Assembly (NCBI GenBank): GCA_028874915.1
Contig: JAPPHA010000107.1
Coordinates: 1-33,037, forward strand
Source of the DNA: Paracoccaceae bacterium
GTDB lineage: Bacteria > Pseudomonadota > Alphaproteobacteria > Rhodobacterales > Rhodobacteraceae
Length of the DNA: 33,037 nt
Reading direction: 5' to 3'
Of the stretch, positions 17,271 to 26,798 are shown one piece after another; position 1 is the first letter of the stretch; each line of letters starts with the position of its first letter. The notes under the pieces were generated by a model. That model saw only the letters and a list, made by a program, of their open reading frames with translations, was not told where the DNA came from and did not search any database. Position numbers and translations under genes: made by a program.

Positions 17271-18575
17271 TCAGCCCAGGACCGAAAAGCTGCTTTCCAT
17301 GTTGATCTCGCGATTTCGGGAGTAGAAACCCACGTCGATGTCGAGACCCGTATAGGGGAGCCTGAACTGCAGCGGTTCCCGGTCATGGTCATGGCCCGCT
17401 TCGCAGTGGTCGATGAGCGCCGCCATCATCTTTCCGGCGATCGGCGCGTTCTTGTACTGGTTGCCGCTTGTTCCGACGGCCATGTAGAATCCCGGCAATG
17501 CGGATCGATCGTAGATCGGGATCCAGTCGTCGGTGACGTCATAGAGATCGACAATTCCGCGCATGCGGCTCGGAATTCCCAGCGTCGGGACCCGCTGCGC
17601 ATAACGGAGCGCCTGGTGCGTCCATTGGTCCGTGAAGTTCCGGTCATAGGTCTCCGGATCCACCCATTCGCGGGGGTCGCATTCCGGATCTTCGGAACCC
17701 ACCAGGATGAAGTTCCCTTTTTCCGGCCGGACGTAGCAGCCGATATCGCTGTCGGAGATGACAAAACCATCGCCATAGAAATCGCAGCCCTCGGGTGCCG
17801 GGACATGCACGACTTCCTGTTTCAGCGCACGCGTCGAGATCGTCATGTCGCCATCGACACCGGCCATCGAATTGACGGACGCCGAAAAGGGGCCGGCCAC
17901 ATTGACCACGACCGGCGCCTGAATGGTGCTGCCATCATCAAGGCTCACGCCGGTCACCCGCCCGGACGCAGTCGAAATACCGGTTACGGTCCGACCGAAG
18001 ATGAAACGCCCGCCACAGACCTCCGCGGCACATTGCAGGTTTTGTGCCGACAAAGCCGGATCGGTGACATATCCGGCGGTCTGCCAGAACACGCCCCCCC
18101 GGATTCTGCCGCCGTTCGGTTTCCCGAAATCCGGATCGTCCAACCGGCGGGCCGGGGCGAAACTCTGCAAGTCGTAGAATGGCAACCGACGGAGGATGTC
18201 CTCACCGTTCCAGACTTCGTAGGGAACACCGAGGTCTTCACAGATGGACATGTGTTTTTCGAGATGCCCGTTCGATTCGGTCTGCATGACCAGGCAGCCG
18301 GTCTCACGGAATTCCGCCGTCCCGCGTGGGTCCCGGACTCCCAGATAGTCCTCCCAGTCACGCCAGTCGTGATATCCCTCATAGGCGAATGCGGTTCCAT
18401 CGCGGGTCGAGTAATGGACCCGGACAATTGCGCACGACCCGCTGGTCGGCCCGTAACCGGCGGCCGGGTTCCGGTCGATCGAGATGGTCCGACATCCTTT
18501 CCGGTTCAGTTCAAGTGCGATGGCCGTGCCAATCACGCCGGCACCGATGATCACAGCATCCGCAGTCCTCGTCAT
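17271..18575 (-). CDS. DAO-family FAD-dependent oxidoreductase (sarcosine oxidase beta-like)
   Basis: This 434-residue flavoprotein should oxidise an amine or amino acid using FAD. The N-terminal Rossmann motif is VIIGAGVIGTAIALEL (8-23), followed by the acidic strand end ISIDRN. The DAO fold continues with YGPTSGSCAIVRVHYS and TRALKQEVVHVP. Near the C-terminus, PIYDRSALPGFYMAVGTSGNQYKNAP holds the second FAD-contact region. The frame is open back to 18878, but that overlaps the TAXI gene. The ATG at 18575 sits after GGGAGAGACAGG and starts the Rossmann strand at the usual place. It is 46 bases downstream of the TAXI binding-protein gene, so the two are probably cotranscribed and share a substrate. 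The substrate itself is unknown. Confidence 0.88.
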   Translation of the reverse strand: MTRTADAVIIGAGVIGTAIALELNRKGCRTISIDRNPAAGYGPTSGSCAIVRVHYSTRDGTAFAYEGYHDWRDWEDYLGVRDPRGTAEFRETGCLVMQTESNGHLEKHMSICEDLGVPYEVWNGEDILRRLPFYDLQSFAPARRLDDPDFGKPNGGRIRGGVFWQTAGYVTDPALSAQNLQCAAEVCGGRFIFGRTVTGISTASGRVTGVSLDDGSTIQAPVVVNVAGPFSASVNSMAGVDGDMTISTRALKQEVVHVPAPEGCDFYGDGFVISDSDIGCYVRPEKGNFILVGSEDPECDPREWVDPETYDRNFTDQWTHQALRYAQRVPTLGIPSRMRGIVDLYDVTDDWIPIYDRSALPGFYMAVGTSGNQYKNAPIAGKMMAALIDHCEAGHDHDREPLQFRLPYTGLDIDVGFYSRNREINMESSFSVLG

Positions 18576-18621
18576 CCTGTCTCTCCCATGTCCCTGGACC
18601 GGCGACCCGGCACCCGGCGCC

Positions 18622-19668
18622 TCAACGTCCGACCGCAAATCCCTTCGGAATCTCCAGTCCGATTTCCCGATAGTATCTGAGTGCCCCGGGATGAAGTGAA
18701 ACCGCCAACCCATCGAAGGCCCCATCCAGACTGACACGGCGCAGATAAGGCGCCACCTGCTGCTGAGTCCCGATGATCTCCCAGAAACTCCGAGTGATCC
18801 CATAGACAGGCTGCTCGGCGACGTCCATTCGGGCCATGACGCCGGCGATGGTGCCGAGCGTGTGCACCGGCCCGTCATTCACGACCCGTCGGGAATAGAT
18901 GCCGGGATCAATGGTCTCCAACCGAAGACCCGGATCAGAGTTCAGTGCCAGCACGGCCTCGTTCGGTGATGCTGCGTCGTCGGGTTCCAGCCCCAAGAGG
19001 CGAATCGGCGACGATCGAGCGAGTCCCGCGACCTCGCGAAACGGCGGAATCCCGACACTGACCCAGGCATCAATGTCTCCTGACAGAAAGGCCTTCTGCG
19101 CTTCTCGCGGCTCCGACCTGACAACCACGAAATCATCCCCGGGCACGAGCCCGGTCACAGCCCGGATCCACGCGATGGCCAAGTCCCGTTCGTCAGAACG
19201 AGGCCTGCCGGGCCAGACCCGCCGACCCCGCAGATCCGACAACCGGTCGATGCCGCTTCCGGCCCGAACGGCCACATGCCAGGCGCCACCGGGAAACCAG
19301 AACAGCAACCCGAGATTGCGGCTGAGCGCCGGTGCTTCCGGCAGACGGCCGAACACGCCGCCGCCGTCCATCATCTGCTGAAGGAACCCCGGCGTCGCCA
19401 AGACAATGTCGTGGCCGCCCCTCGCCGTTTCGACCATCTGCCGAGCCGTGTTGCCGCCAGCGATCACGACAAGGTCAATCCCCGCCAACGGCCCATGAAG
19501 GCCCGTTGGGCTCGTGGCAAGGCTGGTCATGACCAGATTGACGGAGGACCCCGGCGGACCCGTAACCATGCGAACCGTTTCCGCGAGGCCGGATTCTGAC
19601 GGCAGGAACGCGATCATCGCCGCGGCGAGTATGGATCGGGTCAGACGCCGCGCCCGAATCGTCCACAT
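18622..19668 (-). CDS. TAXI-family TRAP transporter solute-binding protein
   Basis: The 348-residue periplasmic protein belongs to the TAXI branch of TRAP solute receptors, which bind small organic acids or amino acids. A signal peptide (RARRLTRSILAAAMIAFL, then a cleavage site after SGLA, near residue 29) precedes the mature protein. The mature part begins ETVRMVTGPPGSSVN and continues with GGNTARQMVETARGGHDIVLATPG and LRGRRVWPGRPRSDERDLA. The frame opens at 19740, but the additional 24 residues have poorer third-position bias and lie before an ordinary signal peptide; neither start has a strong ribosome site. No TRAP membrane subunit is adjacent, although TAXI receptors are usually encoded with a fused 4TM-12TM permease. 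It lies just upstream of the flavoprotein gene. Confidence 0.85.
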   Translation of the reverse strand: MWTIRARRLTRSILAAAMIAFLPSESGLAETVRMVTGPPGSSVNLVMTSLATSPTGLHGPLAGIDLVVIAGGNTARQMVETARGGHDIVLATPGFLQQMMDGGGVFGRLPEAPALSRNLGLLFWFPGGAWHVAVRAGSGIDRLSDLRGRRVWPGRPRSDERDLAIAWIRAVTGLVPGDDFVVVRSEPREAQKAFLSGDIDAWVSVGIPPFREVAGLARSSPIRLLGLEPDDAASPNEAVLALNSDPGLRLETIDPGIYSRRVVNDGPVHTLGTIAGVMARMDVAEQPVYGITRSFWEIIGTQQQVAPYLRRVSLDGAFDGLAVSLHPGALRYYREIGLEIPKGFAVGR

Positions 19669-19821
19669 GTCCGTGGACAGCAGGGACGCCGGTCGGACTC
19701 CGGATCGACGTCGCGACGGTAGGTCTGTAGCCAAGGTCATGGACCGGTGCCGGTCCGCATACCGACTGGTCCGGCCAACCGGGCCTGATTGGGGTTCACC
19801 TGCCCGGCCGCCACGAGCGGA

Positions 19822-21012
19822 TCATGCCTCATAGGGCAGCCCGGCATACTGCTCACAAAGCCACCGCTGGGCGTGTTCAGAGGCCAGAAGATGGTCATAT
19901 TCGTTCTCCGACAGGCGGTCATCGAAAGCCGACCGGTCCGGAAACCGGTGCAGGAGCCATGTTAGCCACCAACTGATCCGTGTCGCACCCCAGACCCTCC
20001 TGAGCGCTGTCTCGGAGTAGCAGTCAAGATAGCCGTCATCCTGCTTCCGATAGTGCCAATCCAGAGCCCGGGCCAGATAGAAGACATCGGAAATGGCGAG
20101 ATTGAGTCCCTTGGCCCCGGTCGGCGGGACGATATGTGCGGAATCGCCGCAGAGAAACAGGCGGCCGTAACGCATCGGCTCCGACACGAAACTCCTGAGC
20201 GGTGCAATCGATTTCTCGATTGTCGGGCCCGCCTCTATCGCCGTTGACATCGGATCCGGAAACCGGCGAACCAACTCCCGCCAGAACCGGTCATCCGGCC
20301 ATTCGCCGGTTGTCGTCCCGCTCGGAACCTGGATGTAGTAACGGCTGAGCGACGGACCCCGCTGGGCCGCAAGAGCGAATCCGCGTTCGTGACGAGCATA
20401 GATGAACCGGTCGAGGGGCGGGACCTCGGCGAGAACCCCGAGCCAGCCGAAGGGATAGACCCGTTCGTAGTCCTGCCGGACCCGATCCGGAATGGACCGG
20501 CGGGAAACCCCGTGAAACCCGTCGCAGCCGGCAATGAAATCACAGTCGATCGTCAACGGCCGGCCACGATGAACGCAGTCAACCCCGGGACGGTGCGTGG
20601 TCAGGTCATGAAGGCGAACGTCGGCGACGTGGTCCCGGATTTCCGCTCCGGCCGCCTCCCGAACAGCATACAGATCGGCGGTGAGAGCCGTCTGGCCATA
20701 GGCGATCATGCTCAGGCCGACATGGCGTTTCGTATCGATAAGGAATTCGGGCTTGTCCTGCCAGGCGATGGAAACACCGTCATGACGGTGGCCGTGGTGG
20801 TCCATGTTGGCGCCGAGTCCGACATCACGGAGGAATCGGGCCGATCCGGTTTCCAGAACGCCTGCACGAATGCGGCCCTGTACATGCTCCCGGGATCGCC
20901 GTTCAAGGACAATACTGTCTATCCCGTTGAGGGACAAAACATGCGACAACAGCATTCCGGCGGGTCCGCCACCGATGATGGCGACTTGTGTTCGCCGCCT
21001 TTCAGCCGTCAT
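19822..21012 (-). CDS. pobA: 4-hydroxybenzoate 3-monooxygenase
   Basis: This 396-residue NADPH-dependent flavin hydroxylase converts 4-hydroxybenzoate to protocatechuate, feeding the beta-ketoadipate pathway. The FAD motif GGGPAG (14-19) follows VAII. RIRAGVLETGSARFLRDVGLG, the characteristic PobA segment, and DFIAGCDGFHGVSRR (the GD/DG motif region) come next. The C-terminal FAD contact is CGDSAHIVPPTGAKGLNLAI. The length matches Pseudomonas PobA (394). The ATG at 21012 is chosen over a GTG two codons earlier. No pobR-like regulator or pca genes are adjacent, so the ring-cleavage steps must be encoded elsewhere. It sits 114 bases after ilvD on the same strand, possibly in a separate unit. 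Confidence 0.95.
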   Translation of the reverse strand: MTAERRRTQVAIIGGGPAGMLLSHVLSLNGIDSIVLERRSREHVQGRIRAGVLETGSARFLRDVGLGANMDHHGHRHDGVSIAWQDKPEFLIDTKRHVGLSMIAYGQTALTADLYAVREAAGAEIRDHVADVRLHDLTTHRPGVDCVHRGRPLTIDCDFIAGCDGFHGVSRRSIPDRVRQDYERVYPFGWLGVLAEVPPLDRFIYARHERGFALAAQRGPSLSRYYIQVPSGTTTGEWPDDRFWRELVRRFPDPMSTAIEAGPTIEKSIAPLRSFVSEPMRYGRLFLCGDSAHIVPPTGAKGLNLAISDVFYLARALDWHYRKQDDGYLDCYSETALRRVWGATRISWWLTWLLHRFPDRSAFDDRLSENEYDHLLASEHAQRWLCEQYAGLPYEA

Positions 21013-21126
21013 GGCCACCCGATCCTCGCCCGGTCGGAGGAACGGACCCGGTTCGCATGGCAGCCACCTCGTGGACAGGGGAGACGCGACAGGATCGAAT
21101 CCAACCCTGAACGGCCAGTGAAGGCC

Positions 21127-22986
21127 TCAACCGGCGACAGTGGGATCGAGGCGGACGGCCCCTTGGCTTGCGTTGCCAACCAACGCCGCATAGGCCCGAA
21201 GCGCGCGCGTCACCCGGCGTTTCCGGGAACGGGCCGGTTTCCAGGCGGCATCTCCACGCGAATCCATTTCAGATCTGCGCCGAGCCAGTTCCTCGTCCGA
21301 GAGACGGACGTTGATCCTGCGTTCGGGAATGTCGATTTCGACGATGTCGCCCTCCTCGATCAGGGCGATGTTACCGCCTTCCCCGGCTTCCGGAGACACG
21401 TGGCCGATCGACAGGCCGGATGTTCCCCCGGAAAACCGTCCGTCGGTGACCAACGCGCAAGCGGCCCCAAGTTTCATCGACTTGAGATAGCTGGTGGGGT
21501 AGAGCATTTCCTGCATGCCGGGGCCGCCCCTGGGGCCTTCGTAGCGGATCACCACCACATCCCCGGACGCCACCTCCTTGCCGAGGATCCGGTTAACGGC
21601 CTCATCCTGCGACTCGCAGATGATGGCCGGCCCGGAAAACCGGAGAATATTCCGGTCCACACCCGCAGTCTTCACCACGCAGCCCTCTTCCGCAATGTTG
21701 CCAAACAGGACCGCGAGACCGCCGTCCCGGGAAAACGCATGATCGACGTCGCGGATCACGCCGTTTTTTCGATCGAGGTCGAGGTCTCCGTAGCGTCGGT
21801 TCTGGGAGAAAGCCGTCTGGGTCGGCACGCCTCCCGGAGCCGCCAGGAACAGGGACCGGACCGACGCATCGGCGTTGGTCGCGACATCCCACCGGTCAAT
21901 CGCCTCGCCCATGCACGGCGCATGCACCGTCGATACGCTCCGGTCGATCAAGCCGCCTCGGTCAAGCTCGCCAAGGATGCCGAAGATGCCGCCAGCGCGA
22001 TGGACATCCTCCATGTGCACATTGGAGACCGCGGGGGCGACCTTGCAGAGGCAGGGCGTCCGGCGCGACAGGACGTCGATGTCGTCGAGCGTGAAATCCA
22101 CGCCACCTTCGAGGGCAATTGCCAGCAGATGCAAAATCGTATTGGTCGAGCCGCCCATGGCGATGTCCAGGGTCATGGCGTTGTTGAAGGCGGATTTCGT
22201 TGCGATTCCTCGCGGCGTCACCCCGGCGTCGCCTTCGTCGTAACGCCGCCTGGCGAGCACGACGATCCGCTGCCCGGCCTGGCGAAAAAGCGATTCCCGA
22301 TCCGCATGAGTGGCGAGAATGGACCCGTTCCCGGGCAGTGCCAGGCCGAGGGCCTCTGCAAGACAGTTCATCGAATTTGCAGTGAACATGCCGGAACAGG
22401 ACCCGCAGGTCGGGCAGGCGTTGCGCTCGAATTCGGCCACCTCCTCATCGGTCCGGTCGGGATTGGCTGCCTGGACCATGGCGTCAACCAGGTCGACGGC
22501 CACTTCCTTGCCTTTGAGCACGACCTTGCCGGCTTCCATCGGTCCCCCGGACACGAAGATTGCCGGAACGTCGAGACGCATCGCAGCCATCAGCATTCCC
22601 GGCGTGATCTTGTCGCAATTTGAAATGCAGACCATGGCGTCGGCACAATGGGCGTTGACCATGTATTCGACACTGTCGGCGATGATCTCCCGTGACGGGA
22701 GGGAATAGAGCATCCCGTCATGGCCCATGGCGATTCCGTCGTCGACGGCGATCGTGTTGAACTCCTTGGCCACCCCTCCCGCGTTCTCGATCTCCCGCGC
22801 GACCAGTTGGCCGAGATCTTTCAGATGGACGTGGCCCGGAACGAATTGTGTGAAGGAATTGACGACGGCAATGATCGGCTTGCCGAAGTCGCCATCCTTC
22901 ATCCCGGTGGCCCGCCAGAGCCCCCGCGCACCCGCCATGTTCCGGCCATGGGTTGTGGTCCGCGATCGGTAAGGAATACCGGCCAT
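21127..22986 (-). CDS. ilvD: Dihydroxy-acid dehydratase
   Basis: This 619-residue iron-sulfur enzyme dehydrates 2,3-dihydroxy-isovalerate and 2,3-dihydroxy-3-methylvalerate to the 2-oxoacid precursors of valine, leucine and isoleucine. It matches E. coli IlvD (616 residues) almost throughout: [20 protein letters not shown] at the start, [28 protein letters not shown] with a cluster cysteine, and [20 protein letters not shown] with another. The C-terminal part has [19 protein letters not shown]. The ATG at 22986 has GGGAGG at 8 bases; the Met two codons earlier lies too close to that site. No other ilv genes are adjacent, which is common for ilvD. The LeuA-like enzyme at the left end is over 18 kb away and not obviously linked. 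Confidence 0.97.
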   Translation of the reverse strand: MAGIPYRSRTTTHGRNMAGARGLWRATGMKDGDFGKPIIAVVNSFTQFVPGHVHLKDLGQLVAREIENAGGVAKEFNTIAVDDGIAMGHDGMLYSLPSREIIADSVEYMVNAHCADAMVCISNCDKITPGMLMAAMRLDVPAIFVSGGPMEAGKVVLKGKEVAVDLVDAMVQAANPDRTDEEVAEFERNACPTCGSCSGMFTANSMNCLAEALGLALPGNGSILATHADRESLFRQAGQRIVVLARRRYDEGDAGVTPRGIATKSAFNNAMTLDIAMGGSTNTILHLLAIALEGGVDFTLDDIDVLSRRTPCLCKVAPAVSNVHMEDVHRAGGIFGILGELDRGGLIDRSVSTVHAPCMGEAIDRWDVATNADASVRSLFLAAPGGVPTQTAFSQNRRYGDLDLDRKNGVIRDVDHAFSRDGGLAVLFGNIAEEGCVVKTAGVDRNILRFSGPAIICESQDEAVNRILGKEVASGDVVVIRYEGPRGGPGMQEMLYPTSYLKSMKLGAACALVTDGRFSGGTSGLSIGHVSPEAGEGGNIALIEEGDIVEIDIPERRINVRLSDEELARRRSEMDSRGDAAWKPARSRKRRVTRALRAYAALVGNASQGAVRLDPTVAG

Positions 22987-23204
22987 GGTCATTGCCTCCC
23001 TCTGGTCTCGAATTCTCCCCTTCCTGCATCAGGCCCGGGGCAATTTCCAGAGAAAACGCCGTTGGCGCAATCGCACGAAACCCGGTACCGCTTCTTGCAT
23101 CGCGGTCGGAAACCGGGCCGACCTCCCTGAACATGGTCCGGTACCAGACCGATGGACTGCCCGGCAATGAACGTCAGGAGGACCGTTTCGGCCCCGGCTT
23201 TCCC

Positions 23205-23220
23205 ACCGCCTTGAGGCGGT
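23205..23220 (-). terminator. Candidate hairpin after the DUF1523 gene
   Basis: A 6-base stem, ACCGCC and GGCGGT, with a four-base loop lies 17 bases beyond the stop of the reverse-strand DUF1523 gene. No U-tract follows (the next bases are GGGAAAGCC), so it would be at best a weak or Rho-assisted terminator, or a pause site before ilvD. Confidence 0.35.
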
Positions 23221-23236
23221 CGTCAACCGGACACTA

Positions 23237-23869
23237 TCAGCGGCGGAACCGCGAAAGCAGCCGGTGTCGGATTCGATCGATTCGCCTTCCGCCGGTCTCA
23301 AGGGCATCTTCCGCATCCTCAAGTCGCCGCCGGATGAACCGCCGCCCCAAGCGGTAGAGAACCAGCGTCAGGAGCCCGACAACGACAAGAAAGATCGTGT
23401 TGAACCATGGAAACAGACGTGTTTCCGGACCCTCGACGAGGCGGATGGACACAGCGTTCGGATAGATCGAGATCAACTGGCTGCGCCATCCGTAATGGGT
23501 GATCGCCACCCAGACCGGATCCGCCCCTGCCTCGGTGAGCGCCTTGGCTTCCGCGTTCAGATTGGCACTGTCGAACTTGAAATAGGGTGGCCACCCAAAT
23601 CCGGTGTCCTCGTTTCGGTAGACGGCGGGGCGGCCGTCCGGTCGCAAGGAATCGATGAACAAAACGTCCCGGGTCGGCAGTTCGGCGGTTCCCTGCGGCG
23701 GCTGGGTCCAGAACAGCCAGTTTGACCCGAAGTCAACGCGACGTTCGTAGACGTCGACGATTCTCACGATGTCTCTTTGGGGAAGCGTATAGTGCAGGAA
23801 CAGCGCCATCCCCGCGAGGCCTGCGAGAATGATGGCGATCCGCAAACGGCGAAAGAATCGTTGCAACAC
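23237..23869 (-). CDS. DUF1523 family membrane protein
   Basis: The 210-residue protein is anchored at both ends. There is an N-terminal membrane helix at about residues 11-28 (IAIILAGLAGMALFLHY) and a second at about 153-170 (FNTIFLVVVGLLTLVLY), with a strongly basic, possibly coiled C-terminal tail. Between them, the YTLPQRDIVRIVDVYERRVDFG stretch and the WVAITHYGWRSQLISIYPNAVSI segment are the features by which I recognise the DUF1523 family, common in Rhodobacteraceae. The middle part is probably a periplasmic domain with TQPPQGTAELPTRDVLFID. The function is unknown. It lies upstream of ilvD on the same strand with a 250-base gap, and is divergent from the P1-type hydrolase gene. Confidence 0.8.
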   Translation of the reverse strand: MLQRFFRRLRIAIILAGLAGMALFLHYTLPQRDIVRIVDVYERRVDFGSNWLFWTQPPQGTAELPTRDVLFIDSLRPDGRPAVYRNEDTGFGWPPYFKFDSANLNAEAKALTEAGADPVWVAITHYGWRSQLISIYPNAVSIRLVEGPETRLFPWFNTIFLVVVGLLTLVLYRLGRRFIRRRLEDAEDALETGGRRIDRIRHRLLSRFRR

Positions 23870-24064
23870 CGGCTTCCACCTCCGTTTTCGGGGCCCGGGC
23901 GATCTCCGTGGACTCCCGGCCCGTCATATTCGATAGTACAAGGTGTTGGAAGCAGAGCCGGACTCGAACCATAGCGACTGGTTCTTGCAATCCCGACGAT
24001 CAGGGCCAATCCGGATTTGGAAGACATCGCCGGCAAAGCCCGAGCTGCCGTAAGGAGGCGGCCC

Positions 24065-25060
24065 GTGAAGCAAGGGACACGCAACCTGATTACCGATGTC
24101 GAAGGAATCCTTGTCGGCAATGCCGCAGATTCGGCACTCAAGTCGGGAGTCACCGTCCTCACCGCAACACAGCCCTTTACCGCGTCCGTACATGTCATGG
24201 GGGGCGCGCCGGGGACACGCGAGACCGATCTTCTTGGCTCCGACTGTCTGGTTCAACAGGTGGACGCGCTGGTCCTTTCCGGCGGGTCGGCATTTGGCCT
24301 CGATGCGGCCGCCGGCGTCGCCGACGCCCTGGCGCAGGCCGGGCGGGGTTACAAGGTCGGAAACGTCAGGGTCCCGATCGTACCGGCGGCAATCCTCTTT
24401 GATCTGCTGAACGGCGGCAACAAGGACTGGACAACCAACCCGTATCACGGGCTCGGTCGTCAGGCGCTCTTCGCTGCAACCGATCAGTTCGACCTGGGCA
24501 CTGCAGGTGCGGGAACCGGCGCCACGACAGCCACTCTCAAGGGCGGCCTCGGCTCGGCATCGCTGCAACTCGACGACTCGATGACGGTCGGTGCGCTGGT
24601 TGCGGTCAATCCGGTCGGATCGGCAACACTTCCCGAGAGCCGGCAATTCTGGGCCGCGCCCTTCGAAATCGATGGTGAGTTTGGTGGTGCCGGGCTGCCA
24701 GAGACCGCGCCATCGCCTGAGAGCACATTTGCAGGAAAGCACCAGTCCCTTCAGGCCGGCGCGAACACCACTATCGCCATCGTCGCCACCAGCGCCGATC
24801 TGACTTCATCCCAGGCGCAGCGAATGGCCATTGCCGCTCATGACGGGTTGGCCCGAGCCATCGTCCCGTCGCATACTCCGTTCGATGGCGATCTGGTCTT
24901 TTCGGCGGCTACGGCAGCCACGCCCCGGCTGATCACGTCCGCAGACCTCCTTGTCCTCTGCCACGCCGCCGCGCATTGCCTGACCCGGGCCGTGGCCCGC
25001 GCCGTACGCTTCGCGACTCCGGAGCCCGGCGATACGCTGCCCTGCTGGACCGGACGCTGA
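24065..25060 (+). CDS. P1/S58-family N-terminal nucleophile hydrolase (NylC/DmpA type)
   Basis: This 331-residue protein belongs to the family of self-processing amidases and aminopeptidases that includes DmpA, BapA and the nylon-oligomer hydrolase NylC. ITDVEGILVGNA at the start, the VMGGAPGTRETDLL stretch, and VDALVLSGGSAFGLDAA (family signature) are clear. GAGTGATTATLKGG and VGALVAVNPVGSAT follow. The predicted self-cleavage point is Asn234-Thr235 in NTTIAIVATSADLT, as in NylC, where the Thr becomes the nucleophile of the small chain. The start is GTG at 24065, behind a strong AAGGAGG site (24052-24058); the longer frame from 24017 has no such site. The likely substrate is a small peptide or amide. 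The aldehyde dehydrogenase gene follows 148 bases later. Confidence 0.88.
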   Translation: MKQGTRNLITDVEGILVGNAADSALKSGVTVLTATQPFTASVHVMGGAPGTRETDLLGSDCLVQQVDALVLSGGSAFGLDAAAGVADALAQAGRGYKVGNVRVPIVPAAILFDLLNGGNKDWTTNPYHGLGRQALFAATDQFDLGTAGAGTGATTATLKGGLGSASLQLDDSMTVGALVAVNPVGSATLPESRQFWAAPFEIDGEFGGAGLPETAPSPESTFAGKHQSLQAGANTTIAIVATSADLTSSQAQRMAIAAHDGLARAIVPSHTPFDGDLVFSAATAATPRLITSADLLVLCHAAAHCLTRAVARAVRFATPEPGDTLPCWTGR

Positions 25061-25208
25061 ATCCGGTAGAACCCGGACATAACGGGATCGGCGAAGGTAG
25101 CAGAGACGATACGGGTGCGTCTCGTCATTGGAGTTCCTTGCGGCCCAACGCCGATTGTGGCAACCAAGAGCCTTCCTCATTCCCTTGTCACAGCTGCAGG
25201 GTTCCACA

Positions 25209-26684
25209 ATGCTTGACCGAACCAATTTGAAATTCCTACTCAGTGACCCCGAACTGCTCGCGACCCGGGCCTATGTTGCCGGCGAGTGGATCGATGCCGA
25301 TGACGGTGCCCGTTTCCCTGTGACCAATCCGGCACGGGGCGATGTCATCGTTGAACTGCCGGATCTTGGAATCGCGGAAACCCGGCGAGCTATCGCAGCC
25401 GCCGAGTCCGCCCAGAAGGACTGGGCCGCGAAAACCGGCAAGGACCGGGCGGCCGTGCTTCGCCGCTGGTTTGATCTGCTGGTCGACCACGCCGACGATC
25501 TCGGGGCCATTCTCACGGCCGAAATGGGCAAGCCGCTGGCCGAAGCCAAAGGCGAAATCATGTATGGTGCCAGTTTCATCGAGTGGTTTGCCGAGGAGGG
25601 CAAGCGGACCTACGGTGAAATCGTTCCCGAGACCCAGGCCGACAAGCGAATTCAGGTCATACGGCAACCGATCGGTGTCGTGGCCTCCATCACGCCATGG
25701 AACTTCCCCAACGCGATGATCACGCGCAAGGCAGCACCGGCTCTGGCCGTTGGTTGCGCCATGGTCGCCCGGCCCGCCAAGGAAACGCCGCTCTCGGCCC
25801 TGGCCTTGGCCGTCCTCGCCGAACGGGCAGGAATTCCGGCCGGAGTGTTCAGTGTCATCCCCTCCACCCGGTCATCCGAGATCGGTCGCGAATTCTGCGA
25901 CAATCCCGTGGTTCGCAAGCTGACCTTCACCGGCTCGACCGAAGTCGGGCGGATCCTGATGCGCCAGGGCGCCGAACAGATCATGAAGATGTCGATGGAA
26001 CTCGGCGGCAACGCACCTTTCATCGTCTTTGATGATGCCGACCTCGACGCCGCCATCGAAGGGGCCATGATCTCGAAGTATCGGAACAACGGGCAGACCT
26101 GCGTTTGCGCCAACCGGATCTATGTCCAGTCCGGTGTCTATGACGCATTCGCCGAAAAACTCGCCGACGCCGCCCGCGGTCTCAGGGTCGGCGACGGATT
26201 CGACGCATCGGTCACGACCGGGCCGCTGATCAACCCCGATGCGGTTCTCAAGGTTGAGGAGCATATCTCCGATGCCGTTGCCAAAGGGGCCAAGGTGGTC
26301 ACCGGCGGCAATCGCCACGATCTCGGCGGGACATTCTTCGAACCGACGGTCCTGACCGGAGTGACTCCCGACATGGTGGTAACCCGTGACGAGACATTCG
26401 GTCCCGTGGCGCCGCTGTTCCGCTTTGACGATGAAGCGGATGTGATCGAACAGGCCAATGACACCATCTTTGGACTGGCGGCATATTTCTACGCTCGCGA
26501 CCTGTCCCGGGTTTATCGGGTGGCTGAAGCGCTCGAATACGGAATCGTCGGGGTTAACACCGGCCTCATATCGACCGAAGCCGCGCCGTTCGGCGGCGTC
26601 AAACAATCAGGAATCGGCCGCGAGGGCTCCCGTCACGGCGTCGATGACTTCCTTGAAATGAAATACATCTGTATCGGTCTCTGA
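25209..26684 (+). CDS. gabD: Succinate-semialdehyde dehydrogenase-like aldehyde dehydrogenase
   Basis: This 491-residue NAD(P)-dependent dehydrogenase should oxidise succinate semialdehyde (or a close semialdehyde) to the acid, ending GABA or polyamine breakdown. The nucleotide fold has ITPWNFPNAMITRKAAPALAVG near 160-185 and the GSTEVG loop. The active-site Glu is in MELGGNAPF, and the catalytic Cys in NNGQTCVCANR, whose CVC resembles the redox-sensitive pair of GabD enzymes. The C-terminus has EAAPFGGVKQSGIGREGSRHG. The ATG at 25209 follows an AGGG site. The frame extends 27 codons upstream, but those look non-coding. Gene symbol by family resemblance; a glutarate semialdehyde dehydrogenase is the main alternative. 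Confidence 0.88.
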   Translation: MLDRTNLKFLLSDPELLATRAYVAGEWIDADDGARFPVTNPARGDVIVELPDLGIAETRRAIAAAESAQKDWAAKTGKDRAAVLRRWFDLLVDHADDLGAILTAEMGKPLAEAKGEIMYGASFIEWFAEEGKRTYGEIVPETQADKRIQVIRQPIGVVASITPWNFPNAMITRKAAPALAVGCAMVARPAKETPLSALALAVLAERAGIPAGVFSVIPSTRSSEIGREFCDNPVVRKLTFTGSTEVGRILMRQGAEQIMKMSMELGGNAPFIVFDDADLDAAIEGAMISKYRNNGQTCVCANRIYVQSGVYDAFAEKLADAARGLRVGDGFDASVTTGPLINPDAVLKVEEHISDAVAKGAKVVTGGNRHDLGGTFFEPTVLTGVTPDMVVTRDETFGPVAPLFRFDDEADVIEQANDTIFGLAAYFYARDLSRVYRVAEALEYGIVGVNTGLISTEAAPFGGVKQSGIGREGSRHGVDDFLEMKYICIGL

Positions 26685-26727
26685 CGACCTTCGGCCGTCG
26701 GTTGACGGCCGCCTGATTTGCACGTGG

Positions 26728-26752
26728 AAACGGCCCGCAATGCGGGCCGTTT
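26728..26752. terminator. Bidirectional Rho-independent terminator
   Basis: A perfect 11-base stem, AAACGGCCCGC and GCGGGCCGTTT, around a three-base loop (26739-26741) lies between the convergent gabD-like (stop 26684) and hsp20 (stop 26799) genes. Each strand ends the stem with TTT, so it can stop transcription from both sides. Confidence 0.85.
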
Positions 26753-26798
26753 CAAGCCCCGGCGCAGGGGAGACATCGACAGCGCCGGGACTTTTCGA

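Noticed and set aside
16902-18680. 592-residue forward open frame
   Set aside because: It runs antisense to the clear DAO-type flavoprotein gene and has no domain of its own.
20389-22623. 744-residue forward open frame opposite pobA and ilvD
   Set aside because: It is an antisense shadow: both genes on the reverse strand are unmistakable, and such long antisense frames are common in GC-rich DNA.
23960-23990. Reverse-strand tRNA-like GGTTCGAGTCC next to the P1 hydrolase gene
   Set aside because: Only two to three T-stem pairs form and there is no cloverleaf. It is likely chance or a remnant.
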